NCBI RefSeq assembly: GCF_007655255.1
Contig: NZ_VMYE01000010.1
Coordinates: 45,933 to 109,932, forward strand
Direction: 5' to 3'
DNA length: 64,000 nucleotides
DNA from: Extensimonas perlucida
GTDB taxonomy: Bacteria > Pseudomonadota > Gammaproteobacteria > Burkholderiales > Burkholderiaceae_C
Below are positions 8,852 through 17,360 of the stretch, piece after piece. The first letter of the stretch is position 1. Each line of letters opens with the position of its first letter. The notes under the pieces are model-generated. The model was not told the origin of the DNA. It saw only the letters and a list, made by a program, of their open reading frames with translations, and searched no databases. Position numbers and translations under genes: made by a program.

Positions 8852-9393
8852 GGCGATGTACGCAGGGCTTGTAGCAGCCGCTGGCCCGTGGCGCTCGCGG
8901 CCTGCAGCGTGGCGCGCCTGCTGGTGTCATCGATTGCTTCTATATTGATAGCTATATCAGCTGCTGGGATGAGCGCTGCAGCCTTTTCTGGCCATTCGGC
9001 GAGTTTGAGCCCGGGGGCCGCGAAGACATCACGAAAGCCCGCATCTTCCCACTCGCGCGGGTCGCTGAAGCGGTAAAAGTCGAAGTGCCACACCGCCAAG
9101 CCCGGCAATTCATAAGGCTCGACCACGGCGTAAGTCGGGCTCTTGATGCGCCCGCGCACGCCCAGCGCGCGCAGCAGGTGGCGCACCAGCGTGGTCTTGC
9201 CCGCGCCGAGCTCACCGTGCAGCGTGATGAACACGCTGGAGCCGGGCGGCAGCGCCTGCAGCTGCGCCGCGAGCTGTTGCGCGAAGGCGGCGGTGTCGTC
9301 CTCGGTGCGCCAGAGGCAGGCGAGGGCGCCGCTCGGCGCCGCGCTGCTTTCTTCGCTTTCTACAATCCGGTCGGTATGGGGTGTGACAGTCAA
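8848..9393 (-). CDS. tsaE: tRNA threonylcarbamoyladenosine synthesis ATPase TsaE
   Basis: Small P-loop ATPase that works with TsaB and TsaD in making t6A at position 37 of ANN-decoding tRNAs. The Walker A block HGELGAGKTTLVRHLL and the SPTYAVVEPYE and HFDFYR blocks identify it. No ATG is available. I choose the TTG at 9393, which has GAGGA six bases upstream and gives 181 residues; a TTG at 9441 is weaker. The start overlaps the divergent queG start by 18 bp. Near the C-terminus, AADIAINIEAIDD is encoded by an AT-rich copy of the interspersed repeat. It is followed by amiC with a 4-bp overlap. Confidence 0.9.
   Translation of the reverse strand: MTVTPHTDRIVESEESSAAPSGALACLWRTEDDTAAFAQQLAAQLQALPPGSSVFITLHGELGAGKTTLVRHLLRALGVRGRIKSPTYAVVEPYELPGLAVWHFDFYRFSDPREWEDAGFRDVFAAPGLKLAEWPEKAAALIPAADIAINIEAIDDTSRRATLQAASATGQRLLQALRTSP
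8936..8992 (-). repeat. Interspersed AT-rich repeat, copy 2 (inside tsaE)
   Basis: This segment of the tsaE coding strand matches the repeat in the orientation CTATATTGATAGCT ... GAGCGCTGCAGCC and is clearly AT-richer than the surrounding gene. It is translated in the C-terminal part of TsaE (around AALIPAADIAINIEAI), where the family is poorly conserved. Confidence 0.55.
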
Positions 9394-10509
9394 CTCGTTC
9401 CTCGAATCCAGGCGTGGGGCCGCGAGCTGGGATTTTCCCAAATCGGCGTGGCTGGCGTCGATTTGTCCGCGTGCGAGTCCGGGTTAGTGCAGTGGCTCGC
9501 GCAAGGGTTTCACGGCGCGATGGACTATATGGCGGCGCACGGCCTGAAGCGCGCCCGCCCGGCCGAACTGGTGCCGGGCACGGTGAGCGTGATCACCGCG
9601 CGCATGGATTATCTGCCGCGCATGGACGCGGGCGGGCTGCCTGCGCAGGGTGAGGGCGGCAATGAGGGCGAGCAGGACTGGCGCGCCGTCGAATGGGCGC
9701 GGCTGGCACGCCCGCAGGAGGGCGTGGTCTCGCTCTATGCGCGGGGGCGCGACTACCACAAGGTGCTGCGCGCGCGCCTGCAAAAGCTCTGCGACCGCAT
9801 AGCCGCGGCCATCGGGCCGTTCGGGCACCGCGTGTTCACCGATTCGGCGCCGGTGCTCGAGGCTGCGCTTGCCGAGCGCAGCGGCCTGGGCTGGCGCGGC
9901 AAGCACACGCTCGTCATCGACCGCGCCGTGGGCTCGATGTTTTTCCTCGGCGAGATTTATACCGATCTGGCCCTGCCGCCCACGCAGCCCGTCCACGAGC
10001 ACTGCGGAACTTGTAGCGCCTGCCTGAGCGCCTGCCCCACGGGGGCAATCGTCGCGCCCTACCGGCTCGATGCGCGGCGCTGCATTTCCTACCTGACCAT
10101 CGAACACCCGGGCGCGATCCCGCCCGAGCTGCGCCCGTTGCTGGGCAACCGCATCTACGGTTGCGACGATTGCCAGCTCGTGTGCCCCTGGAACAAGTTT
10201 GCCCAGCGCAGCAGCCTGCCCGACTTCGACGCGCGCGCCGAACTCACGGGCCAGCCGCTGGTACAGCTCTTTGCCTGGGACGAAGCCACGTTCTTGCGCC
10301 ACACCGAGGGCGCGCCGATCCGCCGCATAGGCCATGAGCGCTGGCTGCGCAACATCGCGGTGGCGCTGGGCAATGCGCTGCGCAGTGGCCATGCCCTATT
10401 GACAGAGGAGGAGCGGGCCGTGCTGCGCGCTGCGCTGCAAGCGCGCGCTGGGCACACCAGCCCGCTGGTGCGCGAACACGTGGTCTGGGCGCTCGCGCAG
10501 GGCGATTGA
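9376..10509 (+). CDS. queG: Epoxyqueuosine reductase
   Basis: Last step of queuosine synthesis: cobalamin- and iron-sulfur-dependent reduction of epoxyqueuosine in tRNA. The 377-residue protein has the conserved LGWRGKHTLVI block. Two ferredoxin-like clusters follow: HCGTCSACLSACPTGAI (about residue 212) and CDDCQLVCPWNKFA (about 262). The C-terminal segment contains HEAT-like helices (RIGHERWLRNIAVALGNAL). The ATG at 9376 aligns with the family N-terminus (QAWGRELGFSQIGVA) but has no strong ribosome binding site. It overlaps the divergent tsaE start. Together with queD and queE, this makes three queuosine genes in 9 kb. Confidence 0.96.
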   Translation: MGCDSQLVPRIQAWGRELGFSQIGVAGVDLSACESGLVQWLAQGFHGAMDYMAAHGLKRARPAELVPGTVSVITARMDYLPRMDAGGLPAQGEGGNEGEQDWRAVEWARLARPQEGVVSLYARGRDYHKVLRARLQKLCDRIAAAIGPFGHRVFTDSAPVLEAALAERSGLGWRGKHTLVIDRAVGSMFFLGEIYTDLALPPTQPVHEHCGTCSACLSACPTGAIVAPYRLDARRCISYLTIEHPGAIPPELRPLLGNRIYGCDDCQLVCPWNKFAQRSSLPDFDARAELTGQPLVQLFAWDEATFLRHTEGAPIRRIGHERWLRNIAVALGNALRSGHALLTEEERAVLRAALQARAGHTSPLVREHVVWALAQGD

Positions 10510-10539
10510 GGCGTGCGCGCCGGATTCGCTCACACTTTC

Positions 10540-11451
10540 TCAGGCCCCGCGCAGCACGCCAAGGGCAAACGGCAGGCTCAGCATGCCGAGCAGGGTGGAC
10601 AAAGTCACCAGCCCAGCCACATAGGCGCCGTTGTAGCCCATGCGCGCGGCCAGCACGTAACACGTGGAGGCCGTGGGCAGGGCCGTGAAGGCGAGCAATA
10701 TCGTGGTTTGCAGCGCGTCCAGCCCCCACAGGCGCGCGAGCACGCTCGCTATCAGCGGTTGCAGCAGGTGGCGTATGCCCAGCACACCGACGGCGAGCAG
10801 CTTGCCGCGGTGCAGCAAGCCCAGCTGCATGCCCGCGCCTGCCGACATCAGCCCAAGCGCGAGCGAGGCCGCACCGACGCGGCCTACGGCGGGCTCCAGC
10901 CAAGTGGGAATGCGCAACCCCAGCAGATTGGCCGTGAGCCCCGTGACGGTGGCGACGATCAGCGGGTTGCGCAGCAGCTCGCGCACGAAGCCGCGCTCGC
11001 CGTGCCGCGCCATGGGCCAGACGGCCGCGACGTTGAAGATTGGCACGCACACGCCGATCAGCACGGCAATCAGCAGCACCCCTTGCGCCCCGGCCAGGCG
11101 CTCGGCCAGGGCCAGCCCGATGAAGGAGTTGAAGCGAAACGCCACCTGCGCACTCGCCGCATGGTCGCGCGCGGCGATATGGCGCCCCAGCCAGGGCCAG
11201 TGCGGCAGGCTGCAGGCCAGCGCGATGCCCGCGAGCCCCGAAAGCACGCCCGCCGCGAGCAAATTCGAGGTGGTGTGCAGGTCGATCGGGCTTTTGAGGA
11301 TGGAGTGAAACAGCAGCACCGGAAACAGCAGGTAATACACCAGGCTCTCCACGGGCTGCCAGATGGAGCGGTCGAGCGCCGTGAAGCGGCACAGCAGGTA
11401 GCCAAACAGAATCAGCGAAAAATCGGGGAAAAGCAGTTGCGCATAGTTCAC
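10540..11451 (-). CDS. AEC family membrane transporter
   Basis: Auxin-efflux-carrier family permease of 303 residues with about ten hydrophobic segments in two five-helix halves. The N-terminal half begins NYAQLLFPDFSLILFGYLL; the second half includes LGLMSAGAGMQLG and FTALPTASTCYVLA, typical of the family. Bacterial members move small carboxylates or amino-acid derivatives; the substrate here is unknown. The GTG at 11451 starts directly at the first membrane helix and is preferred over an upstream TTG (11505) that would add a charged, Cys-containing leader. It lies downstream of cbpA-cbpM on the same strand, 135 bp away. Confidence 0.85.
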   Translation of the reverse strand: MNYAQLLFPDFSLILFGYLLCRFTALDRSIWQPVESLVYYLLFPVLLFHSILKSPIDLHTTSNLLAAGVLSGLAGIALACSLPHWPWLGRHIAARDHAASAQVAFRFNSFIGLALAERLAGAQGVLLIAVLIGVCVPIFNVAAVWPMARHGERGFVRELLRNPLIVATVTGLTANLLGLRIPTWLEPAVGRVGAASLALGLMSAGAGMQLGLLHRGKLLAVGVLGIRHLLQPLIASVLARLWGLDALQTTILLAFTALPTASTCYVLAARMGYNGAYVAGLVTLSTLLGMLSLPFALGVLRGA

Positions 11452-11586
11452 GGCTTGAGGATAGCGCGGCCAGCAATCGGCACACAACGCGAGCCGCTCG
11501 GGCAAGGGAAGGTGATGGCCCGCCTTGGCGGCGACTCATCTTGAGTGCTGTTTTCCGAGTGCTCGATGAAGCCGCGTCGGCGCCGC

Positions 11587-11958
11587 TCAGCCCGCGTCCA
11601 CCGTCTCGAGCAGCGCTTGCATCTGCGCCTGCATCCGCTGCAGGCGCTGGCGCAGGTCGGCGACTTCTTCGATCAGGTCCACGGTGAGCGCGGCCAGCTG
11701 CGGGTCGGCGTCGAAGGCGCGCTCGAGCTGTGCAAGGCGGCGTGCGCGCACCAGCGCGGCGCCGGCGAAGTGCCACTGGCCTTGCTGCTCGTGCGCGGGC
11801 AGCAGGCCGGCTTGGAGGCGCTCCAGAACCCAGTCGGGGCCCATGCGGCAGCTGCGTGCGAGCTCTTCGAGGCTCAGCCAGACGCCATCATCGAGCAGTT
11901 CTGCCGACAGGGCTTGCAACACGGTGGCGTGGCTGGACAGGCGGGAAGTCGTGTTCAT
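11587..11958 (-). CDS. cbpM: Chaperone modulator CbpM
   Basis: A 123-residue partner of the DnaJ-like CbpA. In relatives it binds the J domain and blocks both co-chaperone and DNA-binding activity. It has a MerR-like helix-turn-helix N-terminal region (WLSLEELARSCRMGPDWVLERLQAGLL, residues about 27-53) and a C-terminal coiled coil rich in Leu/Gln/Met (LIEEVADLRQRLQRMQ). Its start lies 2 bp after the cbpA stop, so the two form an operon. Confidence 0.9.
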   Translation of the reverse strand: MNTTSRLSSHATVLQALSAELLDDGVWLSLEELARSCRMGPDWVLERLQAGLLPAHEQQGQWHFAGAALVRARRLAQLERAFDADPQLAALTVDLIEEVADLRQRLQRMQAQMQALLETVDAG

Positions 11959-11960
11959 GT

Positions 11961-12935
11961 TCAGGCTCCTTGCCGGGGGTTGAAGCGGGGAAAGGCTTGG
12001 GCGAAGGCCGTGTAGGCGGCGCGCTCGGACTCGGTGCGTGCGGGCGGCAGCGCGACGTTCAGCTCCAGGTACAAGTCGCCCGGCGGGTTGCCTGGGATGC
12101 CGCGCCCTTTGAGCCGCAGCTTGCGCCCTGGCTTGGAGCCCGCGGGCACCTTGACTTCGACCGTGCCCGAGGGTGTGGCGACTTCGATGCTCGCGCCGAG
12201 TTCGGCCTCCCATGGCGCCACGGGCACTGGCTGGTAGACGTCGCGGCCTTCGGCGCGCCAGCGCGGGTCGGGCTTGAAGTGCACTTCGAGGAACAGGTCG
12301 CCCGCCGGTCCGCCGCCTGCGCCAGGCGCACCCTGGCCCGGTACGCGGATGAGCTGGCCTTCGCGCACGCCCTTGGGGATTTTGACCTGCAGCGTGCGTT
12401 CTTCCTGCACCAGGTGACCCTGGGCGTCGAGCCGGCCGCCATGCAGCGTGAGCATGCGCTCGGCGCCCTGGTAGGCGTCGAGCAGGTCGAGCTCGATCTT
12501 GGCGTGGTGGTCGCTGCCGCGCTGCGCGGCGCTGCCGAAACCATGGCGCGCGCCGTGTGCGCCGTGGCCCGTGCGCCCCTGGCGTGCCGCGCGGCCAAAG
12601 AGCTGCTCGAAGAAGTCGCTGAAGTCGCCCCCGTAGCCGTCGCCCCCGCCGAAGTCGGAGAACTCGTAGCCCGCATCCCAGTTCGGCGGCGGGCGGAAGT
12701 CGTGCCCCGGCCCTTGGGCGGCCTGCTGGCGCAAGGCGTCGTAGGCGGCGCGCTTTTCTGGGTCGGAGAGCACGGTATTGGCCTCGTTCACCTCGCTCAT
12801 GCGCTGCGCGGCGTCGGGTTCCTTGCTTACGTCGGGGTGGTACTTGCGCGCAAGCTTGCGATAGGCCTTTTTGACTTCATCGGCCGTGGCCGTCGGTTCG
12901 ACGCCAAGGATCTTGTAATAGTCTTTGAACTCCAT
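11961..12935 (-). CDS. cbpA: DnaJ-class curved DNA-binding protein CbpA
   Basis: DnaJ homologue that stimulates DnaK and, in relatives, binds curved DNA in stationary phase. The 324-residue protein begins MEFKDYYKILGV. The J domain (residues 1-70) keeps the HPD tripeptide at about 33-35. A Gly/Phe-rich linker follows (about 80-140: GGGDGYGGDFSDFF), then two C-terminal substrate-binding domains (KIPKGVREGQLIRVPG, KVPAGSKPGRKLRLKG). There is no zinc-finger domain, as expected for CbpA. An AGGAG site precedes the ATG. It is first in the operon with cbpM. Confidence 0.95.
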   Translation of the reverse strand: MEFKDYYKILGVEPTATADEVKKAYRKLARKYHPDVSKEPDAAQRMSEVNEANTVLSDPEKRAAYDALRQQAAQGPGHDFRPPPNWDAGYEFSDFGGGDGYGGDFSDFFEQLFGRAARQGRTGHGAHGARHGFGSAAQRGSDHHAKIELDLLDAYQGAERMLTLHGGRLDAQGHLVQEERTLQVKIPKGVREGQLIRVPGQGAPGAGGGPAGDLFLEVHFKPDPRWRAEGRDVYQPVPVAPWEAELGASIEVATPSGTVEVKVPAGSKPGRKLRLKGRGIPGNPPGDLYLELNVALPPARTESERAAYTAFAQAFPRFNPRQGA

Positions 12936-13129
12936 GCATAAGCTCCTGAGAAAGGGGGGCTGCAAGGCAGCCTGCGGGGAACGGGCTGGGCGCGTCCATG
13001 TGTGCCATCTTGGCACGGGGCGCTTCGCGCGGCTGAAATCGCCTTGCAGCGCCATATATGGGATGCGGGGCGGAATTTGTCAACGAAGCGGCGGCAGTGC
13101 GGGGGCATGTTCCCTGCCGAAACGGGCTG

Positions 13130-13891
13130 TCATGCGCTCGCACCATCGACGAAAACACGCAATTCACCGGGCGCCATGGACGTCCAGGCCTCGTCGGTGG
13201 TGAGCGGGGCCGTGACCACGAGGGCCACGCGGTCGTTGGGCTGGGTGTGCGCGGAAAAGTCCACGCTCAGGTCTTCGTCGCTCAGGTGCGCCTCGGTGAA
13301 GGGGTGGCGGCGCTCGAGGTAGTGCAGCTGCGTGGAGGCGTGCGCCCACAGCGCCTGGCCGTTCGAGAGCAAAAAATTGAAAGTGCCGTGCGGCGCCACG
13401 TGCGCCGCCAGCTCGCGCAGGGTGAGCGTGAGCTCGGCGATGCTGGGCACGCCGGCGTGTGATTTGGCGAGCTCTTGCATGATCCAGCAGAACACATGCT
13501 CGCTGTCGGTGCTGCCCACGGGATGGAAGTGCGCGTGCAGGCGCGGGCGAAAGTCCTTAAGGTCGCCGTTGTGCGCGAACACCCAGTAGCGCCCCCAGAG
13601 CTCGCGCACGAAGGGGTGGCAGTTTTCCAGCGCGACGTGGCCCTGCGTGGCCTTGCGGATGTGGGCAATGACGTTGCAGCTATGAATGGGGTAGCGCCGC
13701 AGCAAGTCGGCCAGCGGCGAATCGACGGCGCGCTGCGGGTCCACGAAGTGGCGCAGGCCCTTGTTCTCGAAAAAAGCGATGCCCCAGCCGTCCGCATGCT
13801 GGTCGGTGCGCCCGCCACGCTGGGTGAAGCCGGTGAAGCTGAAGTTCAAGTCGGTGGGCGTATTGGCATTCATGCCGAGCAGCTGGCACAT
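13130..13891 (-). CDS. Class II glutamine amidotransferase (YafJ-like)
   Basis: A 253-residue Ntn-hydrolase of the YafJ/EgtC glutaminase group. The start MCQLLGMNA puts the catalytic Cys at position 2, exposed after Met removal. The family pattern is clear: ADGWGIAFF near residue 33, HIRKATQG near 77, ENCHPF, FAHNGDL near 104, and GSTDSEHVF near 126. These hold the glutamine-binding Arg, Asn-Gly and Asp. It lacks a synthase domain. The role of YafJ-type proteins is not settled and no partner gene is adjacent. Confidence 0.9.
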   Translation of the reverse strand: MCQLLGMNANTPTDLNFSFTGFTQRGGRTDQHADGWGIAFFENKGLRHFVDPQRAVDSPLADLLRRYPIHSCNVIAHIRKATQGHVALENCHPFVRELWGRYWVFAHNGDLKDFRPRLHAHFHPVGSTDSEHVFCWIMQELAKSHAGVPSIAELTLTLRELAAHVAPHGTFNFLLSNGQALWAHASTQLHYLERRHPFTEAHLSDEDLSVDFSAHTQPNDRVALVVTAPLTTDEAWTSMAPGELRVFVDGASA

Positions 13892-14042
13892 GGGCGGCGG
13901 GGTGGAAAAAACCAAAACCGAAGAAAGGGCGTGGCGCAAGGCGATGGCACCGAAGCCAGGAAAGTGCGGGCTATGATCCTAAGCTCGGCAGTTGAACGCT
14001 GCATTTTGTATGCAACTCTTTGATTGGAAAGTCGGGACGCCG

Positions 14043-14264
14043 TCAAGAAAAACGGCCTGCCGCACACGCGGGGCACAGACAGACTTGCCCGCGCTGTTCG
14101 GCGGGAACCGCTGCCAGCGCCTCGGGCGCGATGCTTGCCGTCATGCACCAGCAGTCTTGGGCGTCCGTTCGTGCGGCCTGCGCACACTGGTTATGGCGGC
14201 CGCAGCAGGGGCAGACGCGCGGGTCGGTGGTTGTGTTCGATGGTGGTAGTGGGGCTGACGGCAT
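14043..14264 (-). CDS. Cysteine-rich CWC family protein
   Basis: A 73-residue protein with the conserved spacing CPCCGRHNQC, then CWCM, then CLCPAC. This is the cysteine-rich CWC family, probably zinc- or iron-binding and of unknown function. The ATG at 14264 (MPSAPLPPSN) gives the usual length. It is divergent from the truncated hemoglobin gene; an interspersed repeat fills the 100-bp gap between them. Confidence 0.8.
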   Translation of the reverse strand: MPSAPLPPSNTTTDPRVCPCCGRHNQCAQAARTDAQDCWCMTASIAPEALAAVPAEQRGQVCLCPACAAGRFS

Positions 14265-14312
14265 GCGCGGCAAGTGTAGGTCATAGCCGGTGTCTGGCGC
14301 GCAAACTGCCCC

Positions 14313-14367
14313 CATTTTTGATAGCTTACTGTGCAGACTGCAGCGGCGGTAGAGGCCTTTTTTATGG
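14313..14367 (+). repeat. Interspersed AT-rich repeat, copy 3
   Basis: Segment containing CATTTTTGATAGCTTACTG and GGTAGAGGCCTTTTTTATGG, in the same orientation as the copies in tsaE and the first chemoreceptor. It runs up to and includes the start codon of the truncated hemoglobin, so it supplies the gene's 5' leader. Confidence 0.6.
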
Positions 14368-14768
14368 AAAACACAATTCCCGAAAACGTCACGACGGCCT
14401 TCGAATGGCTGGGCGGTGAGGACAAGGTGCGCGCGCTGGTCGAGCGCTTTTACGACCTCATGGACCTGGAGCCAGCCTATGCCGAGCTGCGCGCCGTGCA
14501 CGGCAGCGACCTGGACGGCGCGCGGCAAAAACTGTTCTGGTTTTTGTGCGGCTGGCTTGGCGGGCCGGCGTATTACACCGAGCGCTTCGGCCACCCGCGC
14601 CTGCGCGCGCGCCACCTGCCTTTTGCCATCGGCATCAAGGAGCGTGACCAATGGGTAGCCTGCATGGACCAGGCCATGCGCGAAACCGGCGTGCCCGAGG
14701 CGCTGCGCGCGCGCCTGCACGAGAGCTTCATGAACACGGCCGATTGGATGCGCAACAAGGGCGGGTGA
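14364..14768 (+). CDS. Group II truncated hemoglobin
   Basis: A 134-residue globin of the TrHbO type. The layout fits: an N-terminal FEWLGGEDKVRALVERFYDLM, the CD/E segment ending LFWFLCGWLGGPAYYTERFG with the group II Trp and Tyr residues, the proximal-His region HPRLRARHLPFAIG, and a C-terminal RETGVPEALRARL. It binds heme and O2/NO and probably takes part in oxygen or reactive nitrogen chemistry. The start MENTIPENV (14364) is preferred over an in-frame start at 14331 inside the repeat. Confidence 0.92.
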   Translation: MENTIPENVTTAFEWLGGEDKVRALVERFYDLMDLEPAYAELRAVHGSDLDGARQKLFWFLCGWLGGPAYYTERFGHPRLRARHLPFAIGIKERDQWVACMDQAMRETGVPEALRARLHESFMNTADWMRNKGG

Positions 14769-14851
14769 TGCGTCGCGCATGTGCTTGTGCGCTGCAGCCG
14801 CGCTATGGCAAGCTCGGTGCCTCTTTTCAGCTTTTTTCAGGAGACAAGCCC

Positions 14852-15352
14852 ATGAACCAGCCCACAAACGATTCCGCCGCTGCGCCCAGAAGCATCAAGT
14901 ATTACTGGGAAGACCTGCCCGTGGGCACCACGCTGGAGCTTGGCAGCGTGGTGCCCACGCGCGCGGAAATCATCGCGTTTGCCCGGCAGTACGACCCGCA
15001 GCCCTTTCACCTCGACGATGCGGCGGCGGCGCAATCGGTGTTCGGCAAGCTCTGCGCGAGCGGCTGGCACACCTGCAGCCTGGCGATGCGGCTCACGGTC
15101 GATCAATTCCTGGGCCAGGCCGCGGGCCTGGGCTCGCCGGGGCTGGACAATCTGCGCTGGCTCAAGCCGGTGTTCCCTGGCGACACGCTCTCGCTGCGCC
15201 TGCACATCATCGAGGCGCGTCCCATGGGATCGCGCCCGGACGTCGGCCTAGCCCGCGCCAAGTGGGAAATGTTCAACCAGCACAATGAAGTAGTGCTGAC
15301 TATGGAGGGTTCGATCATGTTCCGGCGGCGTGCGCCGGGCGCCGCTGCATGA
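14852..15352 (+). CDS. MaoC-like hydratase
   Basis: A 166-residue hot-dog fold protein of the MaoC/(R)-enoyl-CoA hydratase group. Visible motifs are YYWEDLPVGTTLELGS, then FARQYDPQPFHLDDAAA with the catalytic Asp and His of the D-x5-H motif, then ASGWHTCSLAMRL. The likely reaction is hydration of an enoyl-CoA, with unknown chain specificity. The ATG at 14852 follows a CAGGAGA ribosome binding site. It lies 83 bp downstream of the hemoglobin gene, with no clear functional link. Confidence 0.88.
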   Translation: MNQPTNDSAAAPRSIKYYWEDLPVGTTLELGSVVPTRAEIIAFARQYDPQPFHLDDAAAAQSVFGKLCASGWHTCSLAMRLTVDQFLGQAAGLGSPGLDNLRWLKPVFPGDTLSLRLHIIEARPMGSRPDVGLARAKWEMFNQHNEVVLTMEGSIMFRRRAPGAAA

Positions 15353-15412
15353 TGTGACTTTTGCCTGCCCTATGATGGGCCCTGGAGTCCAAGGGATGCA
15401 TGAGGAGGGGCC

Positions 15413-16006
15413 ATGTCAAAAGGTGCAATGATTGCCGTGAGCATCGTGGTGGTGCTTGGGGTTTGGGCGGTTGCCATCTACAACCGGTTGGTGCAGTCGC
15501 GCAACCGCATCGCCAATGCGTTTGCCCAGATCGACGTGCAGCTCAAGCGGCGGCATGATTTGGTACCCAATCTGGTCGAGGTCGCGCGCCGCTACCTGGC
15601 CCACGAGGCCGCCACGCTTGAGGCCGTGATCCAGGCGCGGGGGCGGGCGCAAAGTGCGGCGGCTGCAGTGCACGCCACGCCTGCGAGCGCTGCCGCCATG
15701 GGCGCGCTGGCCGCGGCCGAAAACGCCTTGGGCAGCAGCCTGGGGCGCCTCATGCTGGTGGCCGAAGACTACCCCGAGCTCAAGGCCGACGCGACCATGC
15801 AGTCGCTCAGCGAAGAGCTCACGAGCACCGAAAACCGCCTGGGCTTCGCGCGCCAGGCCTACAACGACCAGGTGCTCGAATTCAACGACCAGGCCACCAG
15901 GTTCCCAGCCCTCATCGTCGCCAGGCTGCTGAACTTTCCGGTGGCGCCCATGCTCCAGTCCACACGCAGCGAGGAAGAGCGCGCGGCGCCCAAGGTGCAG
16001 TTCTGA
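15413..16006 (+). CDS. LemA family protein
   Basis: A 197-residue LemA protein. It has one N-terminal membrane anchor (residues 4-22, MIAVSIVVVLGVWAVAIYN) followed by a long helical cytoplasmic or periplasmic domain with the family hallmarks AFAQIDVQLKRRHDLVPNLV and [31 protein letters not shown] ribosome binding site precedes the ATG. LemA genes often neighbour membrane proteases; here an M48 protease follows 58 bp downstream and is probably cotranscribed. Confidence 0.93.
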   Translation: MSKGAMIAVSIVVVLGVWAVAIYNRLVQSRNRIANAFAQIDVQLKRRHDLVPNLVEVARRYLAHEAATLEAVIQARGRAQSAAAAVHATPASAAAMGALAAAENALGSSLGRLMLVAEDYPELKADATMQSLSEELTSTENRLGFARQAYNDQVLEFNDQATRFPALIVARLLNFPVAPMLQSTRSEEERAAPKVQF

Positions 16007-16064
16007 GCCTGCAGCGTTTGCGCAGAATGTGCATTGAATCGGGCGCACCTGCGGCGGCGTTGCG

Positions 16065-17171
16065 ATGAATTTCTGGCAACACCAGGACGATGCGCGCAGG
16101 CGCACGCGCCGGCTGCTGCTGGCATTTGCCCTCGCCGTGCTTGCGCTGGCCGCGGCCGTGCATGGCGCGCTGGTGCTGGCCTGGCTGGGCGTGGGCTGGC
16201 TGCTGCACCTGCGCTTGCCCTTTCCGCTGGGCTTTGCGCAGGTCAACGTGGGGGTGACGCTGCTGCTGGTGCTCGGGGGCTGGCTGCTCGAGATTTCCAA
16301 TCTGCGCGCCGGTGGCGTCAGGCTGGCCGAGCGCATAGGCGCGCGCGAGGCGCGGCCTGCGGTGTCGCACGCCGAACAGCGCCTGTGCAACATCATCGAC
16401 GAACTGGCCATCGCCGCGCACATGCCCAGGCCCCAGGCCATGGTGCTGCCCCGCGCCGACGCGATCAATGCCTTTGCCGCGGGCTGGGAGCCCGCCGACG
16501 CCGTGGTCGCCGTGACCCAGGGCGCGCTCGACTATCTGACGCGCGAGGAATTGCAGGGCATGGTTGCGCACGAGCTGAGCCACTTGTACGAGGGCGACAC
16601 CTACCTCAAGATGCAGCTCGCGGGCATGGTGCAGGGGCTGGAGCTGGTGCATGGCTTTGGCGACCACTTGCGCGGCTACGGAGCCCTGGGGACGTTTTTC
16701 GGCTCACTGGTGATGGTCGTCGGTTTCGCAGGCTGGCTCGCAGGCCGGGTGTTCAAGGCCGCCGTCTCGCGCCAGCGCGAATACCTTGCCGATGCGCGCG
16801 CGGTGCAATGGACGCGCAGCAAGAACGGGCTGGGCGGCGTGCTGCGCAAGGTGCTGGCCCAATGGGAGGCTGGGCAGGTCGGGCAGGCCGCATCGGTGTC
16901 ACACGAGCGCGTGGCCCCCATAGGGCTCGCGCATCCCGTGGTGCAGCACATGCTGCTGGTGGAGCTGCCCTCCAGGCACCTGCTCGCGCATTGGCTCGAT
17001 TCGCACCCGCCGCTCGCGGAGCGGGTGCGCCGCATCTACGGCCGCAGCATGCCGCCGCTGCCTGTAGCCCCTGTTTACGAGGCCCCCGACCCACAACGCC
17101 GCCCAGCTACCATGCCCGAGCCCGGGGCGCAGACGCTGGCGTCCAAGGTCGATCCGTTTGCGCGCTATTGA
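16065..17171 (+). CDS. M48 family membrane zinc metalloprotease
   Basis: A 368-residue membrane protease related to HtpX/Ste24. Two hydrophobic segments lie at about residues 20-42 and 48-75 and more around 205-235. The zinc motif HELSH is at residues 169-173, followed by the downstream EYLADARAVQW segment with the third ligand. The C-terminal region (SHPPLAERVRRIYG-type) is typical. Its place directly after lemA suggests a shared membrane-protein quality-control role, as for LemA/HtpX pairs elsewhere. Confidence 0.9.
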   Translation: MNFWQHQDDARRRTRRLLLAFALAVLALAAAVHGALVLAWLGVGWLLHLRLPFPLGFAQVNVGVTLLLVLGGWLLEISNLRAGGVRLAERIGAREARPAVSHAEQRLCNIIDELAIAAHMPRPQAMVLPRADAINAFAAGWEPADAVVAVTQGALDYLTREELQGMVAHELSHLYEGDTYLKMQLAGMVQGLELVHGFGDHLRGYGALGTFFGSLVMVVGFAGWLAGRVFKAAVSRQREYLADARAVQWTRSKNGLGGVLRKVLAQWEAGQVGQAASVSHERVAPIGLAHPVVQHMLLVELPSRHLLAHWLDSHPPLAERVRRIYGRSMPPLPVAPVYEAPDPQRRPATMPEPGAQTLASKVDPFARY

Positions 17172-17360
17172 GCGGCGGTGTGTGGGCTGTGCTGCTTATC
17201 AGGCGGCACAGCACGGGGCGCAGCCGTACTCGATTCGATGGCTGGGAAGTTGTAAAAACTTGCAAATGGAGTTCTTTAGAATCGCGAGGTCGCCAAGGTG
17301 TTGCAACACGAGTGCAAAAAGGTTGCTGCAGTGCTGTGTGGTTCATAGAAAGGAACAACG

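Noticed and set aside
17190..17225. GCTGTGC / GCACAGC inverted pair after the M48 protease
   Set aside because: Short stem with a long loop and no T tract; weak evidence for a terminator.
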